From positions 1-64,000 of IMG/VR virus record IMGVR_UViG_3300029893_000005: DNA of 64,000 nucleotides; one strand, given 5' to 3'. Below are positions 41,101-47,066 of the stretch, one piece after another. A program made the translations under genes and the position numbers. How positions within the stretch are numbered: position 1 is the stretch's first letter; every line of letters begins with the position of its first letter. The notes under the pieces were generated by a model, which searched no databases, was not told the DNA's origin, and worked only from the letters and a program-made list of their open reading frames with translations. Source of the stretch: a virus.

Positions 41101-41974
41101 TAGTACAGACGAGGGGCGTACTAAGTTCGCCGAAAGCCTGGAACGCCCGTCGACCATCCCCGCCCCGCTGATTCACAGTCTTGTGAAGAATCACGGCTTC
41201 TCCCCCGAGATGGCGCAGCAACTGGTACGTCGAGCCCAGGCCATGGCAGGGACCGCCCAACGGATCCGCCAGAACGCACTGCCCGGATTCAGCGGACAGG
41301 TCATCCCCGGAATGGCCGGCGGGCTGGCGGCGCTGGCGCTCCTGGGCCTGCCCGCAGAAGCCGCGACGCCCGAGGATGCCGCACTGGCGGAAGCGGCCGG
41401 CGGGCCGAACCCCCTGCTGTACGGAGCGGGCGCGGCTCTCTTCGCCCTCGACCCAAAGGATTGGCGGGGCGGGGTCCCGGCGGTACAGCCCGCTCCGCTG
41501 GAGGACCAACTCCGCATGTACCGTGCGGGGGCGACGAAGTTGCCGGCTACGCCGGGTGCCGCGGGCGGCGGCTTCCGTCCTGACCCGAACATGGTGCGCA
41601 TCAACCCGGCCCCCACCTTCCGCGAAGGGCTGGGCAACCTGTTCCGCGGCGCTGCATCTCGCCTGGGCGGCGGCACAGGCCCGCACGGACTCAACGCCGG
41701 GCTGGCTGGGCTCGACCTCGCGCTCAACCCCCAGCACTACCAGGAAGCCCTGGAGCAGACCCCGCTGATCGGGTCGATCATCCGCGGGGGTCGGGAGTGG
41801 GGCGAGGCCGTGGACCGTGCGCGGGCCGAGGCACGTGAGGACGACCTGCGGCGGGCCGCCCTGTCGGAGGCCGCCTATCAGCGGTACCACGCTCGTAAGT
41901 ACCCGGGGCTCCGTGGGGGCTATACCCCCGAGGGTGTCTTCGACTACGCCGGCAGTAGCGGGGGCTCGTGGTGA
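38117..41974 (+). CDS. 1285-residue multi-domain protein with kinase-fold segment
   Basis: ATG 38117. Four parts are visible. Residues 1-390 are helical, with less GC-rich codon use than neighbouring genes. Residues 400-730 are unknown, including WVFVDSGYSGTIPSRI. Residues about 795-945 resemble the HipA/PI4-kinase-like fold: a strand with FFVKSTRNPMIEALGSNLYR (candidate ATP-binding Lys at about 807), LPSPEIAL, then ADSWLLNQSQHGKQFLL, where a catalytic loop with NxDRH would be expected, and HIDFGETF as the metal-binding motif. The C-terminus (about 1050 on) has one hydrophobic stretch (GGLAALALLGLPAEAA) and Ala/Gly/Pro tails. It is probably injected or membrane-associated. The altered loop suggests a pseudokinase or divergent enzyme. 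Confidence 0.55.
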   Translation: MTLNDVLAEWIRQNLIAEGVQEHFAAWYAHDLAFGGEEAVSLWDDLPPEQQVVAERYAGILNGVYAGKDMTTAAQAVPIPPQAVGLDWEGLQASVLGLDDPPDFLEFDDVTDEQVGKINALAQAAEVGPFAAIVGTPVPAGSLSAPASTEALLAAVPDQDLQMLHYKALVLANGGAMPAPYISGKNYSKEILALSQKYQSQGIGDASDNFSDLYGKILQTIIGHTPFTPDHNYFDDYYDHVKMLADQITTGIVYPDTALAEVNGEIALQELEGWNAPAAQLVKDLVFQWGEDHGVATPLSVAPSAEDHLEVAVKNIVLQDVGLGNAATIVGDIMDAVIYGDGSWHQATESLSPQAKLALHKVVQDYGAGAYEPAALTQKVTSPTPAFQNPLSEAAGLPRPSRIQEALSDYSDLDLTQRILDPQALSLLYEEGYVDETEPTPRNRLPYLPTATLEYARKGALNEPSKYKDEGLNLLNRILTGQGGRATPPQIPWETVRSGIEKEADKFHIPAYQALFADLDALQEQHPGIHEAFLLRDMEKAYPARLAQLRARGVKNPERFVHPVNFNRTLRDLTTPGGSHDYDTMARYLRLHHPEFMAAPHWVFVDSGYSGTIPSRIMEMNEALNLGKNIDVRMLSSSSAPWQAPSVLDIGIPRDDIVEKIEHTAHRRGTIEGLDPATLQPYAPPVTPPEEAMVSYMERYIRNAFEGEPFRYTPRVFAEPRSLVGQLAALAEAMNLSRQSPEWAPGFPDLLMYDTEHGPYGWYDLDGGRNAVDVSRWEPHPDYTAPHSNENPAIVLQHPETGQPFFVKSTRNPMIEALGSNLYRATGLPSPEIALAKGMPGARHQQQLITPYLPGMKTLKEVAKRGSGDWRNVPAMDHLSTIGADSWLLNQSQHGKQFLLPENFDSLAGLEGPGYNSLMPGRQVTPTHIDFGETFSTRLPWASETWWEQQPFHPGNPASRNLYDQMLGRTGGLLDPKLTRSDFLKTGRLHIIPELSTDEGRTKFAESLERPSTIPAPLIHSLVKNHGFSPEMAQQLVRRAQAMAGTAQRIRQNALPGFSGQVIPGMAGGLAALALLGLPAEAATPEDAALAEAAGGPNPLLYGAGAALFALDPKDWRGGVPAVQPAPLEDQLRMYRAGATKLPATPGAAGGGFRPDPNMVRINPAPTFREGLGNLFRGAASRLGGGTGPHGLNAGLAGLDLALNPQHYQEALEQTPLIGSIIRGGREWGEAVDRARAEAREDDLRRAALSEAAYQRYHARKYPGLRGGYTPEGVFDYAGSSGGSW

Positions 41975-42339
41975 ACGAGGAGGCGCAGGCGGCGCGGGAC
42001 CGTTTCGACACCCGCAAGCAGGCAGAAGACCACTTCTTGGCGAGACCGCTGCGCCCGGCCCCGCCCATCGACTTCACTCGCGTGAGCGAGCGGGAGTACA
42101 AGAAAGCGATGAAGGGGGTGAGCAAGAGCATGGCAACCTTCAAGATCCTGGGCTCCGAACCGGCCGACGAGCCGAACGCGGTGGACGTCACGATCCGCAT
42201 CGGCAACCTGAAGGGCAAGGACGCCCGCAAGGCCCTGATGGGCTTCCGGATCATCGAGCAGGTGCTGGCGGACGACAGAGTGACGTTCGACGAGTACTTC
42301 CTGCTGGGGTCGGCGGTCGCGTCCATCACCCGAGCGTAG
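41968..42339 (+). CDS. 123-residue late protein
   Basis: GTG 41968 (or 41971) overlaps the preceding stop. It is a small charged protein: an N-terminal helical part (NEEAQAARDRFDTRKQAEDH), a compact beta part (DEPNAVDVTIRIGNLKGKDA) and a C-terminal helix (LMGFRIIEQVLADDRVTFDE). No family recognised. It is the penultimate gene of the main late block. Confidence 0.5.
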   Translation: MVNEEAQAARDRFDTRKQAEDHFLARPLRPAPPIDFTRVSEREYKKAMKGVSKSMATFKILGSEPADEPNAVDVTIRIGNLKGKDARKALMGFRIIEQVLADDRVTFDEYFLLGSAVASITRA

Positions 42340-42354
42340 AGGAGGCGAAGTCCC

Positions 42355-42453
42355 GTGAACGAGGTGCTCTACGGCTGGCGCTACGGTCACCGCATCGTGG
42401 TCGTCCACCCGGAAGGCGACAAGTGGCGCTGCACCTACTTCTCGAACCAGTAG
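42355..42453 (+). CDS. 32-residue peptide at the end of the late block
   Basis: GTG 42355 with GAGGAGG about 8 bases upstream, stop at 42453. The product MNEVLYGWRYGHRIVVVHPE continues GDKWRCTYFSNQ: a compact beta-hairpin-like basic peptide. The good ribosome site and a position 5 bases before the terminator argue that it is real. No family recognised. Confidence 0.55.
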   Translation: MNEVLYGWRYGHRIVVVHPEGDKWRCTYFSNQ

Positions 42454-42458
42454 AAAGC

Positions 42459-42493
42459 AAGAAGCCCGCACTCCCGAGAGAGGCGGGCTTCTT
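42459..42493. terminator. Bidirectional terminator
   Basis: AAGAAGCCCGC (42459-42469) and GCGGGCTTCTT (42483-42493) form a perfect 11-bp stem. It can end the rightward late block, which stops at 42453, and the leftward RNA from 42692. U-rich ends are present on both strands as CTTCTT, though not as pure T-runs. Confidence 0.85.
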
Positions 42494-42692
42494 CACGCCA
42501 TCCGCGTTCACCGCTACCCGCCAGTTTCCTGGTTTCACGGTCAGGGCTGCGCCACCCTGGGTATGCTACTCGCGGCTGTAGGGGCGAGGCTTCGTACCTA
42601 CCAAGCACGGTCGACCGGCAGAGCCGGCGTTCCTATACCCTCGCCCAACCCACTGAGTCTCTGCAGCGACACTCGGTGCTAGGGTTACTACG
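42459..42692 (-). ncRNA. Putative structured non-coding RNA (about 230 nt)
   Basis: Leftward transcript with its own promoter (-10 at 42704-42699) and terminator (42493-42459), containing no supported gene. Reading from the promoter, the RNA can form a 5' stem-loop (AACC..CAC.GAGT / ACTC.GTG..GGTT), an 8-bp helix (GGGCGAGG with CCTCGCCC) enclosing the hairpin CCGGC-TCT-GCCGG, the hairpin CTAC..GTAG, CAGGG..CCCTG, CCAG-GAAA-CTGG with a GNRA tetraloop, and the terminator stem. It is not a tRNA, tmRNA, SRP RNA or RNase P RNA by any signature I can see. Transcription is inferred, not shown. Confidence 0.6.
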
Positions 42693-42698
42693 CAGGAT

Positions 42699-42745
42699 AT
42701 CTTACACCGACTCCTCGGACTTGTCAACCCCTTCTTGTGAAGAAG
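42699..42745 (-). promoter_or_regulatory. Leftward promoter of the structured RNA, with palindromic operator
   Basis: On the minus strand, TTGACA (42727-42722), 17 bases, TAAGAT (42704-42699). Just upstream is CTTCTTGTGAAGAAG (42731-42745), a perfect-armed member of the operator family. The promoter lies inside the 3' end of the gene at 42702-43067, and its only downstream target is the RNA at 42459-42692. Confidence 0.75.
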
Positions 42746-43067
42746 TTCGGGGGATGGGCATGGAGTCCACCTTTCCCCCGGGCGTGAGGCGGAAACGAGC
42801 CTCGGCCCCCTTCTCCTCGTCGAAGAACCAGATTTCCCCGGGGGGCACGTTCTTGCTGCGCCGCACCACGGTCCCGCCCAGGGCGGACAGGAACTGGCTG
42901 GCGGTGCAGCAAGGGATGGTGTCGGCGAAGTCCCAGATCGACTCGGCCGGGATCTGACTCCAGCATCGGTAGTGGGCCACCCCCTTCGGGATGACCACCA
43001 TCTGGGTCTCCGCAGGGTCCTCGGGACCTCCGCACACGCAGCAGGGACGGGGGAAGCCGACCGACAT
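42702..43067 (-). CDS. 121-residue small zinc-type protein
   Basis: ATG 43067. The N-terminus has CCVCGGP, and later HYRCW and CCTAS; the spacing is compatible with a zinc site. The remainder (IWFFDEEKGAEARFRLTPGG) is a short beta region with a disordered acidic tail. No family recognised. It is the last gene of a leftward run of small genes, and its 3' end holds the promoter and operator of the non-coding RNA. Confidence 0.55.
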   Translation of the reverse strand: MSVGFPRPCCVCGGPEDPAETQMVVIPKGVAHYRCWSQIPAESIWDFADTIPCCTASQFLSALGGTVVRRSKNVPPGEIWFFDEEKGAEARFRLTPGGKVDSMPIPRTSSQEGVDKSEESV

Positions 43068-43068
43068 G

Positions 43069-43302
43069 CTACAGTCCTCTCTTCTCGAACTTCAGCGGCC
43101 CGCCGCCATGGGCTTGGCGCTTCATGGTGACAAAGGCCTCCATTTGCTGCTCGATGATCTTGCGGCACTTCTGGCACACCAGGATCTCCAGGTGCGCCAG
43201 GGTGATGATGCCGAGCAGGGAGGGGGCGGCCTTGTAGTCGGCGCAGCAGGTGCGGCACTTCGTGCCCTCCCACGGTTTCTCGTCAACAGGGATGATGCTC
43301 AT
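43069..43302 (-). CDS. 77-residue zinc-finger-like protein
   Basis: ATG 43302 overlaps the upstream stop (ATGA). Two Cys pairs, CRTCC and CQKC, separated by 24 residues, form a likely zinc ribbon, followed by a helical, basic C-terminus (IIEQQMEAFVTMKRQAHGGG). Small zinc proteins of this type are frequent in phage early operons; the target is unknown. One base separates its stop from the next start. Confidence 0.55.
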   Translation of the reverse strand: MSIIPVDEKPWEGTKCRTCCADYKAAPSLLGIITLAHLEILVCQKCRKIIEQQMEAFVTMKRQAHGGGPLKFEKRGL

Positions 43303-43664
43303 GTTACCACCGCCACCTCGTAGTTGTGGGGCAGGTTCCCGCGAATTCCGAGGGTCTCTCGCTCCATGCGAACGAGAAGTTGATCCCCGACCCCCGCGAT
43401 TTCCTTGATGCGCCCGTACTGAAAGCACGGGAAGTCGAGTTGGTTGGTGATGGGCCATGTGAACGGGTCGTCCATCTCTGAGTACCGCAGCCCGTGGTCG
43501 AGGGCGACACCCGGCCAGTCCCAGCCATCCGGGCCCGCTCGTTCCTTCGCCTCGGTCATGTTCTGGATGTGGGCCCCGTCCTGTTCGTAGTAGGGCTGCC
43601 GCGGGCTCCTGCTGCCGTTGCACGACGGGACGGGGAAGTAGTTGACGGGGCGGGGGTCTTTCAT
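43299..43664 (-). CDS. 121-residue protein of unknown function
   Basis: ATG 43664 overlaps the upstream stop, while a longer reading back to 43835 enters the neighbouring gene and is unlikely. The product begins MKDPRPVNYFPVPSCNGSRS and has an aromatic centre (WDWPGVALDHGLRYSEMDDP) with a beta-like end (DQLLVRMERETLGI). No family recognised. It is part of the leftward small-gene run. Confidence 0.5.
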   Translation of the reverse strand: MKDPRPVNYFPVPSCNGSRSPRQPYYEQDGAHIQNMTEAKERAGPDGWDWPGVALDHGLRYSEMDDPFTWPITNQLDFPCFQYGRIKEIAGVGDQLLVRMERETLGIRGNLPHNYEVAVVT

Positions 43665-43906
43665 CTCAGCACGTCCTTTGCGATTCGGGTATGGTCTTCT
43701 TCCAGTGATGTCCGCTTGCGGGCTGGGCGGGCACCGTTGGCGTAGGTCTTCAACTGCTGCTCCACCTGCCGGTACATGCGCGTGTTGCCGGCCTCCTTGT
43801 AGAGGCGCATCCACTCCCGCGCTAACTTGACCCACTCGATCTGCTCGGAACGAGACAGACCGTAGCCGTTCTTCAGCCGCTGCAGGTACCGTTGATATTT
43901 GTTCAT
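43661..43906 (-). CDS. 81-residue basic helical protein
   Basis: ATG 43906. Highly basic and helical (MNKYQRYLQRLKNGYGLSRS, EQIEWVKLAREWMRLYKEAG, RKRTSLEEDHTRIAKDVLR). It could bind nucleic acids or act as an adaptor; no helix-turn-helix pattern is clear. Its 3' end overlaps the next start as ATGA. Confidence 0.5.
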   Translation of the reverse strand: MNKYQRYLQRLKNGYGLSRSEQIEWVKLAREWMRLYKEAGNTRMYRQVEQQLKTYANGARPARKRTSLEEDHTRIAKDVLR

Positions 43907-43919
43907 GTCGCCGCCCACG

Positions 43920-44099
43920 TCACGGCTCCTTCGGGGAGAGAAGTACGACCTCTGACGTAAGCCCGTTGGCCCGACACATGCACTGAAACCCCAGCGCACC
44001 GTGTTCTCGGGCGCTGGAGATGTCCTCCTCGGACAGGATGTGGTCCCTACGGCAGGAGACACATCGGTACAAGCCGGGCACCAAGTCCTCGATCTTCAT
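43920..44099 (-). CDS. 59-residue zinc-ribbon protein
   Basis: ATG 44099 overlaps the upstream stop as ATGA. Two Cys pairs, YRCVSCRRD near the start and FQCMCRANG later, make one zinc ribbon of about 40 residues. No family name. The layout is like that of the other small zinc proteins of this phage. Confidence 0.55.
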   Translation of the reverse strand: MKIEDLVPGLYRCVSCRRDHILSEEDISSAREHGALGFQCMCRANGLTSEVVLLSPKEP

Positions 44100-44386
44100 A
44101 GGGCTCCACCACCGTGCTCGGTCTCCTGTTGTTCCCGCTTGTAGTCGGCCACCTTCAGCCACAACTCGAAGGCCTCGCGCAAGATGTCGGGCCGCGAGAT
44201 GTTGAGGTAGCGCACGTACCCTTCGATGCGGTCGAGTGTCTTCTTCGGCACCACCACGATGACCTTGACACCGTTCTTGATCTGGCGGCAGCGCAGGCAC
44301 ATGCAGGTGGTCTTGTGGTCGTACTGCTTGCCGCGGCTGGCAACGCAGGAAACGCACTTGCAGTCGGGGCGGGGCAGGTGGCTCAT
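44096..44386 (-). CDS. Zinc-ribbon plus ribbon-helix-helix regulator candidate
   Basis: 96 residues. The N-terminal 35 carry Cys pairs CKCVSC and CMCLRC, a zinc ribbon. Residues about 40-82 follow the ribbon-helix-helix pattern: strand KVIVVVPKKTLDRIEGYV, helix, turn NISRPDILREAFELWL, helix. Such domains bind palindromic DNA as dimers, which suits the palindromic operators of this window. It is first in the leftward small-gene operon. The fusion of the two modules is unusual. DNA binding is inferred only. Confidence 0.6.
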   Translation of the reverse strand: MSHLPRPDCKCVSCVASRGKQYDHKTTCMCLRCRQIKNGVKVIVVVPKKTLDRIEGYVRYLNISRPDILREAFELWLKVADYKREQQETEHGGGAL

Positions 44387-44473
44387 GGGGGCTCAACTCC
44401 TCTGGGGCTGAAGGCTAGTTAGTCCTATTCAGCAACAGGTTCAGAAGTTCCTTCCTGATCGTACGAAAAGGCC

Positions 44474-44537
44474 TGGACAGGCCGTTCCGGGCGTGCTATG
44501 GTGTTGGCAGAAACCGGCTCCTGAGAGGTTCACAAGA
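44474..44537 (+). promoter_or_regulatory. Rightward promoter with leader hairpin relative and operator-like site
   Basis: TGGACA (44474-44479), 17 bases, TATGGT (44497-44502). The leader contains CAGAAACCGGCTCCTG, 13 of 16 identical to the hairpin element at 17254, and GGTTCACAAGAA (44527-44538), the reverse complement of an operator core, abutting the ATG at 44538. Both signal types therefore meet here. Confidence 0.6.
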
Positions 44538-45494
44538 ATGGCTGCCTCGACTGCCAACGACAAGTTCAGCCACCTGAGCCCCACCACCGTCTACGCCCTG
44601 CAAAGTGCCGCGGACGCCAACGGGAACGGCAACGCCCTGGACGTAGGGGGCACCCCCTACGTCGGTGTTCAAGTGGTGGGCGACGCCTTCAACGGCACCG
44701 TCAACTTCGAGGGCTCGATCGACGGGGACAACTGGGTGTCAGTCCAGGCCCTCAATGTGGCGACAGGCGCCGTGGTTACCACGACCACAGCAGACGGGGT
44801 GTTCAACATCCCCACCGGCGTGCTGTCGAAGGTGCGAGCCCGCATCTCGGGGTATGTTGCCGGCACGGTTACCGTCACGGCCCGGGCCGCGGTTCACGGC
44901 AGCCGCGACATCGCGTCAGTTGGCGGCGGTACGGTTGACACGGAGTTGGGGGCGGCGATTGCCGCAGCCGACAACATGGCCAACCCCACGGCGCCTCAAG
45001 TGCTCGCGCACGAGATGGTCTGGGACGGCGCCACCTGGGACCGGCAAACGCAGCCGCTGACCGACGCTCAGTTACGGGCCGCGGATGTCCCGGTCACAGC
45101 ATCTCAGGCGACGCATGACGGCCTGAACGCCAACGCCAACCTCCAGGTGGCCGATGCGGATGTGTCGAACACGAACCCCGTCCCCACGAAGGGTACTACT
45201 GTCGCTACGCTCAACACGCAGAAGACGGTCACGGTGGACACCACGGCCAACGGCATTGAGATCCTGGCGGCCAATGCCGACCGCAAGGGGTTCATCATCA
45301 CGAACAACGGCGCCACCGATTGCTACCTCGGGGACACCACCCTCACCTCCGGGGCGGCGCCCGCTGCTAATGGCGGTATCATCTGCAAGGCCGGTGGCGG
45401 TGCCGTTTCGGGCAGCCAGATGGACGGCTACACAGGCGCCATTCACGGTATCACAGAGGCGGGAAGTACGGTAGTGGGGGTGTGGGAATGGTAG
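44538..45494 (+). CDS. Beta-rich virion protein
   Basis: ATG 44538. The 318 residues are beta-rich and Thr/Ala/Gly/Asn-rich: PYVGVQVVGDAFNGTVNFEG, SKVRARISGYVAGTVTVTAR, and a C-terminal jelly-roll-like part with ANGIEILAANADRKGFIITN, NGATDCYLGDTTLTS. The end is often seen in phage structural proteins that attach to virions. It opens a rightward island between leftward blocks, under a promoter with late-type leader features. No precise role. Confidence 0.6.
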   Translation: MAASTANDKFSHLSPTTVYALQSAADANGNGNALDVGGTPYVGVQVVGDAFNGTVNFEGSIDGDNWVSVQALNVATGAVVTTTTADGVFNIPTGVLSKVRARISGYVAGTVTVTARAAVHGSRDIASVGGGTVDTELGAAIAAADNMANPTAPQVLAHEMVWDGATWDRQTQPLTDAQLRAADVPVTASQATHDGLNANANLQVADADVSNTNPVPTKGTTVATLNTQKTVTVDTTANGIEILAANADRKGFIITNNGATDCYLGDTTLTSGAAPAANGGIICKAGGGAVSGSQMDGYTGAIHGITEAGSTVVGVWEW

Positions 45495-45775
45495 TTTCCA
45501 ACCCAAGCGGAGGAGCCGCAGCCGTTTATCCCTGGGTCATTGACGTCAATCCGGTTCTGACGCCCTCAGCGAACACGAACTGGAGCACGCTGAACCTCCC
45601 ATCCGTCTACGGCAACGACTCGGCCGGCAATGCCCTGTTGTACGCCGCTATTGACAGTGCGGGTACTCAGAACGACGACTACTCTCTGGTAACGCTACGG
45701 ATGGCGTCCAAGAACGCCTCAGCATCGTCGTATCAGGGCACGCTACAGTGGATACGCTTCCGGAGGACTGCGTAG
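45488..45775 (+). CDS. 95-residue small structural protein
   Basis: ATG 45488 overlaps the previous stop by a few bases. The texture is beta-rich with Asn/Ser/Thr (AVYPWVIDVNPVLTPSANTN, YSLVTLRMASKNASASSYQG). It may form a domain of, or a partner to, the preceding virion protein. No family recognised. Confidence 0.5.
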   Translation: MVVSNPSGGAAAVYPWVIDVNPVLTPSANTNWSTLNLPSVYGNDSAGNALLYAAIDSAGTQNDDYSLVTLRMASKNASASSYQGTLQWIRFRRTA

Positions 45776-45777
45776 GG

Positions 45778-45999
45778 ATGAACTTCGACATCAAATGGCT
45801 GGACTATGGGGCCCTGGGAGCCGCCTTCGGGGTGCTGGCTTACGCTCTCCACATGCTGAACAAGGTCATCCGCATGCACGAACAGTACATGGACCGGCTG
45901 ATCGGAGTCGTCGACAAGAACGCTACGGCCAACACCAAACTCTCGGTCGGGGTGAACAATCTGGTTGAGGCGCATCTGCGCCAGGACCGGGAGGAGTGA
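45778..45999 (+). CDS. Holin-like small membrane protein
   Basis: 73 residues from ATG 45778, GGAGG 11 bases upstream. A short N-terminal part is followed by one membrane segment (YGALGAAFGVLAYALHMLNK) and a helical soluble tail (VIRMHEQYMDRLIGVVDKNA...). One-span proteins with a coiled tail, encoded near lysis functions, can act as holins or lysis regulators, but the M23 peptidase lies 8 kb away. Membrane location is well supported; the holin role is a guess. Confidence 0.5.
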   Translation: MNFDIKWLDYGALGAAFGVLAYALHMLNKVIRMHEQYMDRLIGVVDKNATANTKLSVGVNNLVEAHLRQDREE

Positions 46000-46005
46000 T
46001 ACGTC

Positions 46006-46185
46006 ATGCTGCGGCTATTCTTGAACGGGGGCAGCAAGCGGCTGGAGGAGGCTCTGGAGCGGTACGAGAAATCTACCGAGGAGAAGGAGGACGTCTGCCG
46101 CCGGGTTCAGGCCTGCGTACGGGTGCGTGCTCCTCGACGCAAGAAGGAGGCACCCCATGACACAGCAGCCCCTGACCGACGCTGA
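46006..46185 (+). CDS. 59-residue basic helical protein
   Basis: ATG 46006 follows GGAGGAGTGATACGTC, a junction like those in the early operon. The product is MLRLFLNGGSKRLEEALERY, then a long charged helix with Cys (VCRRVQACVRVRAPRRKK) and a disordered tail. It overlaps the next gene by 29 bases in another frame. Translation is plausible but not proven. Confidence 0.45.
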   Translation: MLRLFLNGGSKRLEEALERYEKSTEEKEDVCRRVQACVRVRAPRRKKEAPHDTAAPDRR

Positions 46186-46786
46186 GATATCCCTGCTCCT
46201 GGCGAAGGAGAGCCTGGAGAGCCCGGCCGCAGCCAAGATCGGCCCCACCTCTGACCTGCGGCAGAGCGTGACCGACGCCTTCACAGCCGCCGCGGACATG
46301 CTGAAGGACTGCCCCATCACGGTCCGTGGTCGGGACGAATTCCACAGCAAGGAACTCGTCTACCACCCGCACACCGGGCTCCAGGTCTGCGAGCGCAACG
46401 GCGGGGGCGTACCCTGGCAGAAGACCCCCGAGACGGTGCTGGCCGCATGTATGCCGCTGCTGGAGCGCCTCAAGCGGATGCATGCGGAACTGGTCCCCAA
46501 GCATCAGACTCAGGTGCTGGTCAACATCTCCCAGGCGGTGATCGATACCGCGGCGCTGGACGCCAAGCCGGCCGAGCCGGTGCTGGAGGAGCCGAAGGAG
46601 GAGCCCGCCCCCAAGAAGGTGGCGGTGGAGGCTCCCAAGGAGGACGACGTGCCAGAGGTTCCGGAAGTCCTCACCCTCGACGACGCCCTGTCGAAGGCAG
46701 CCAAGACCCAGACCACCGGCCGCGCCGCTGTCGGCAAGAAGCCGAAGGCCCCCCGAGGCGGGGGTGCGAAGGGCGGTCGTCGCTAG
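46157..46786 (+). CDS. 209-residue protein with Lys/Pro/Glu-rich tail
   Basis: ATG 46157 with GGAGG 7 bases upstream is preferred over an upstream start. The first 130 residues appear folded and helical (LTDAEISLLLAKESLESPAA, ETVLAACMPLLERLKRMHAE). The tail (130-209) is Pro/Glu/Lys-rich and disordered, ending in a basic Gly/Arg stretch (KPKAPRGGGAKGGRR). It is the last gene of the rightward island; a strong terminator follows. No family recognised. Confidence 0.5.
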   Translation: MTQQPLTDAEISLLLAKESLESPAAAKIGPTSDLRQSVTDAFTAAADMLKDCPITVRGRDEFHSKELVYHPHTGLQVCERNGGGVPWQKTPETVLAACMPLLERLKRMHAELVPKHQTQVLVNISQAVIDTAALDAKPAEPVLEEPKEEPAPKKVAVEAPKEDDVPEVPEVLTLDDALSKAAKTQTTGRAAVGKKPKAPRGGGAKGGRR

Positions 46787-46823
46787 AAACCTTTCCCCGG
46801 ACCCAATCACAGATCACGGGAAG

Positions 46824-47066
46824 TCAGCCCTCTCCTGGAAACGGGAGGGGGTTCTTTTTCTCCTGGGTGAAGCGGATGTTCAAGTCCTGGATGGCGCTCA
46901 TCGTGCTGCGTAGTGCGTCCTGCATGTCCCACAGGTCCTGCTGTGTGATGTCGAGCCCGACGCGGGCCTCGTACTCCTCTGGACCGTCCTCGGGGACGCC
47001 CCCGAGTTCGGTATAGCACTCCCGGCAGAACAGCATCTTGCTGGTGCCGTGCTCACAGGTCCTCAC
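46824..47066 (-). CDS. 80-residue zinc-type protein
   Basis: ATG 47066, overlapping the end of the preceding leftward gene. Cys at MRTCEH and CRECY near the start could bind zinc with a His (CEHG...CREC). The rest is acidic and helical (EYEARVGLDITQQDLWDMQD, ALRSTMSAIQDLNIRFTQEK). No family recognised. It is the end of the leftward block from 47399, its last codons lying in the terminator of the opposite strand. Confidence 0.5.
   Translation of the reverse strand: MRTCEHGTSKMLFCRECYTELGGVPEDGPEEYEARVGLDITQQDLWDMQDALRSTMSAIQDLNIRFTQEKKNPLPFPGEG
46828..46859 (+). terminator. Intrinsic terminator of the rightward island
   Basis: CCCTCTCCTG (46828-46837), loop GAAA, CGGGAGGGGG (46842-46851): a 10-bp stem with a GNRA tetraloop, then TTCTTTTT. 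It overlaps the 3' end of the leftward gene at 46824-47066. Confidence 0.88.

Noticed and set aside
42494-42692. Group I intron, tmRNA, RNase P RNA, tRNA
   Set aside because: I looked for P7/GTP-binding core sequences, a tRNA cloverleaf with T-loop, and RNase P signatures, and found none; the region is not flanked by split exons.
42566-43273. 235-codon minus-strand frame across the putative RNA
   Set aside because: It overlaps two better-supported genes in another frame, and its C-terminal part would be the structured RNA region with its promoter; no ribosome site.
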